The notes beneath the pieces are model-generated. The model saw only the letters and a program-made list of their open reading frames with translations, did not search any database and was not told where the DNA came from. A stretch of 23,603 nt of DNA, taken from contig NZ_DGLI01000018.1 of NCBI RefSeq assembly GCF_002387895.1, forward strand, positions 1 through 23,603. Reading direction: 5' to 3'. The translations under genes and the position numbers were made by a program. This stretch comes from Clostridium sp. UBA4548. Its GTDB lineage: Bacteria; Bacillota; Clostridia; Clostridiales; Clostridiaceae. Shown one piece after another: positions 23,598 to 23,603 of the stretch; position 1 is the stretch's first letter; every line of letters starts with the position of its first letter.

Positions 23598-23603
23598 TTG
23601 TAG

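Overview
The window is AT-rich, low-GC Firmicutes DNA. Strong purine-rich ribosome binding sites, TTG and GTG starts, and the gene set (a short clostridial ferredoxin, a DUF3798 lipoprotein, DUF3783, a YmaF-like protein, a single-cluster cyclophilin-type PPIase) point to a Clostridium or close relative. This is an inference from gene content and base composition, not from a database search. No rRNA, tRNA, CRISPR array, insertion sequence or prophage block is visible.

Layout. Positions 1-4100 carry glnS (glutaminyl-tRNA synthetase), a 54-residue orphan ORF with a very strong RBS, and an NCS2/AzgA-type purine permease behind a long, structured leader. Positions 4300-4700 hold a lone [4Fe-4S] ferredoxin and a possible three-way-junction RNA fold before its terminator. 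Positions 5000-10340 form a complete ABC importer operon: DUF3798 lipoprotein, RbsA-like double ATPase, and two BPD_transp_2 permeases with overlapping reading frames. Convergent to it (10366-12381, minus) is a membrane histidine kinase whose extracytoplasmic sensor resembles an ABC-type binding protein; no response regulator lies beside it.

Positions 12500-16640 are the most unusual part. A pentapeptide-like protein fused to a two-helix potassium-channel pore (TVGYG filter) is followed by a fusion of a degenerate UvrD-type helicase N-terminal half with a LexA/UmuD-type S24 self-cleaving peptidase and no recognisable HTH. A convergent metallothionein-like cysteine-rich small protein and a conserved clostridial protein of unknown function come next. 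Positions 17040-19020 are a tight MarR-MATE efflux operon with a clear promoter and a dyad overlapping it. Positions 19050-20320 (minus) hold three small proteins: a coiled-coil protein, a His-rich YmaF-like protein and a small holin-like membrane protein.

Positions 20690-23600 hold murI (glutamate racemase), an unrecognised 151-residue protein, and a ppiB-DUF3783 pair. Intrinsic terminators separate most transcription units and several are shared by convergent genes. Most of the window is housekeeping or transport. The helicase-half/LexA-peptidase fusion is the strongest candidate for an under-described system, with the Cys-rich protein and the unassigned structured intergenic regions as secondary leads.
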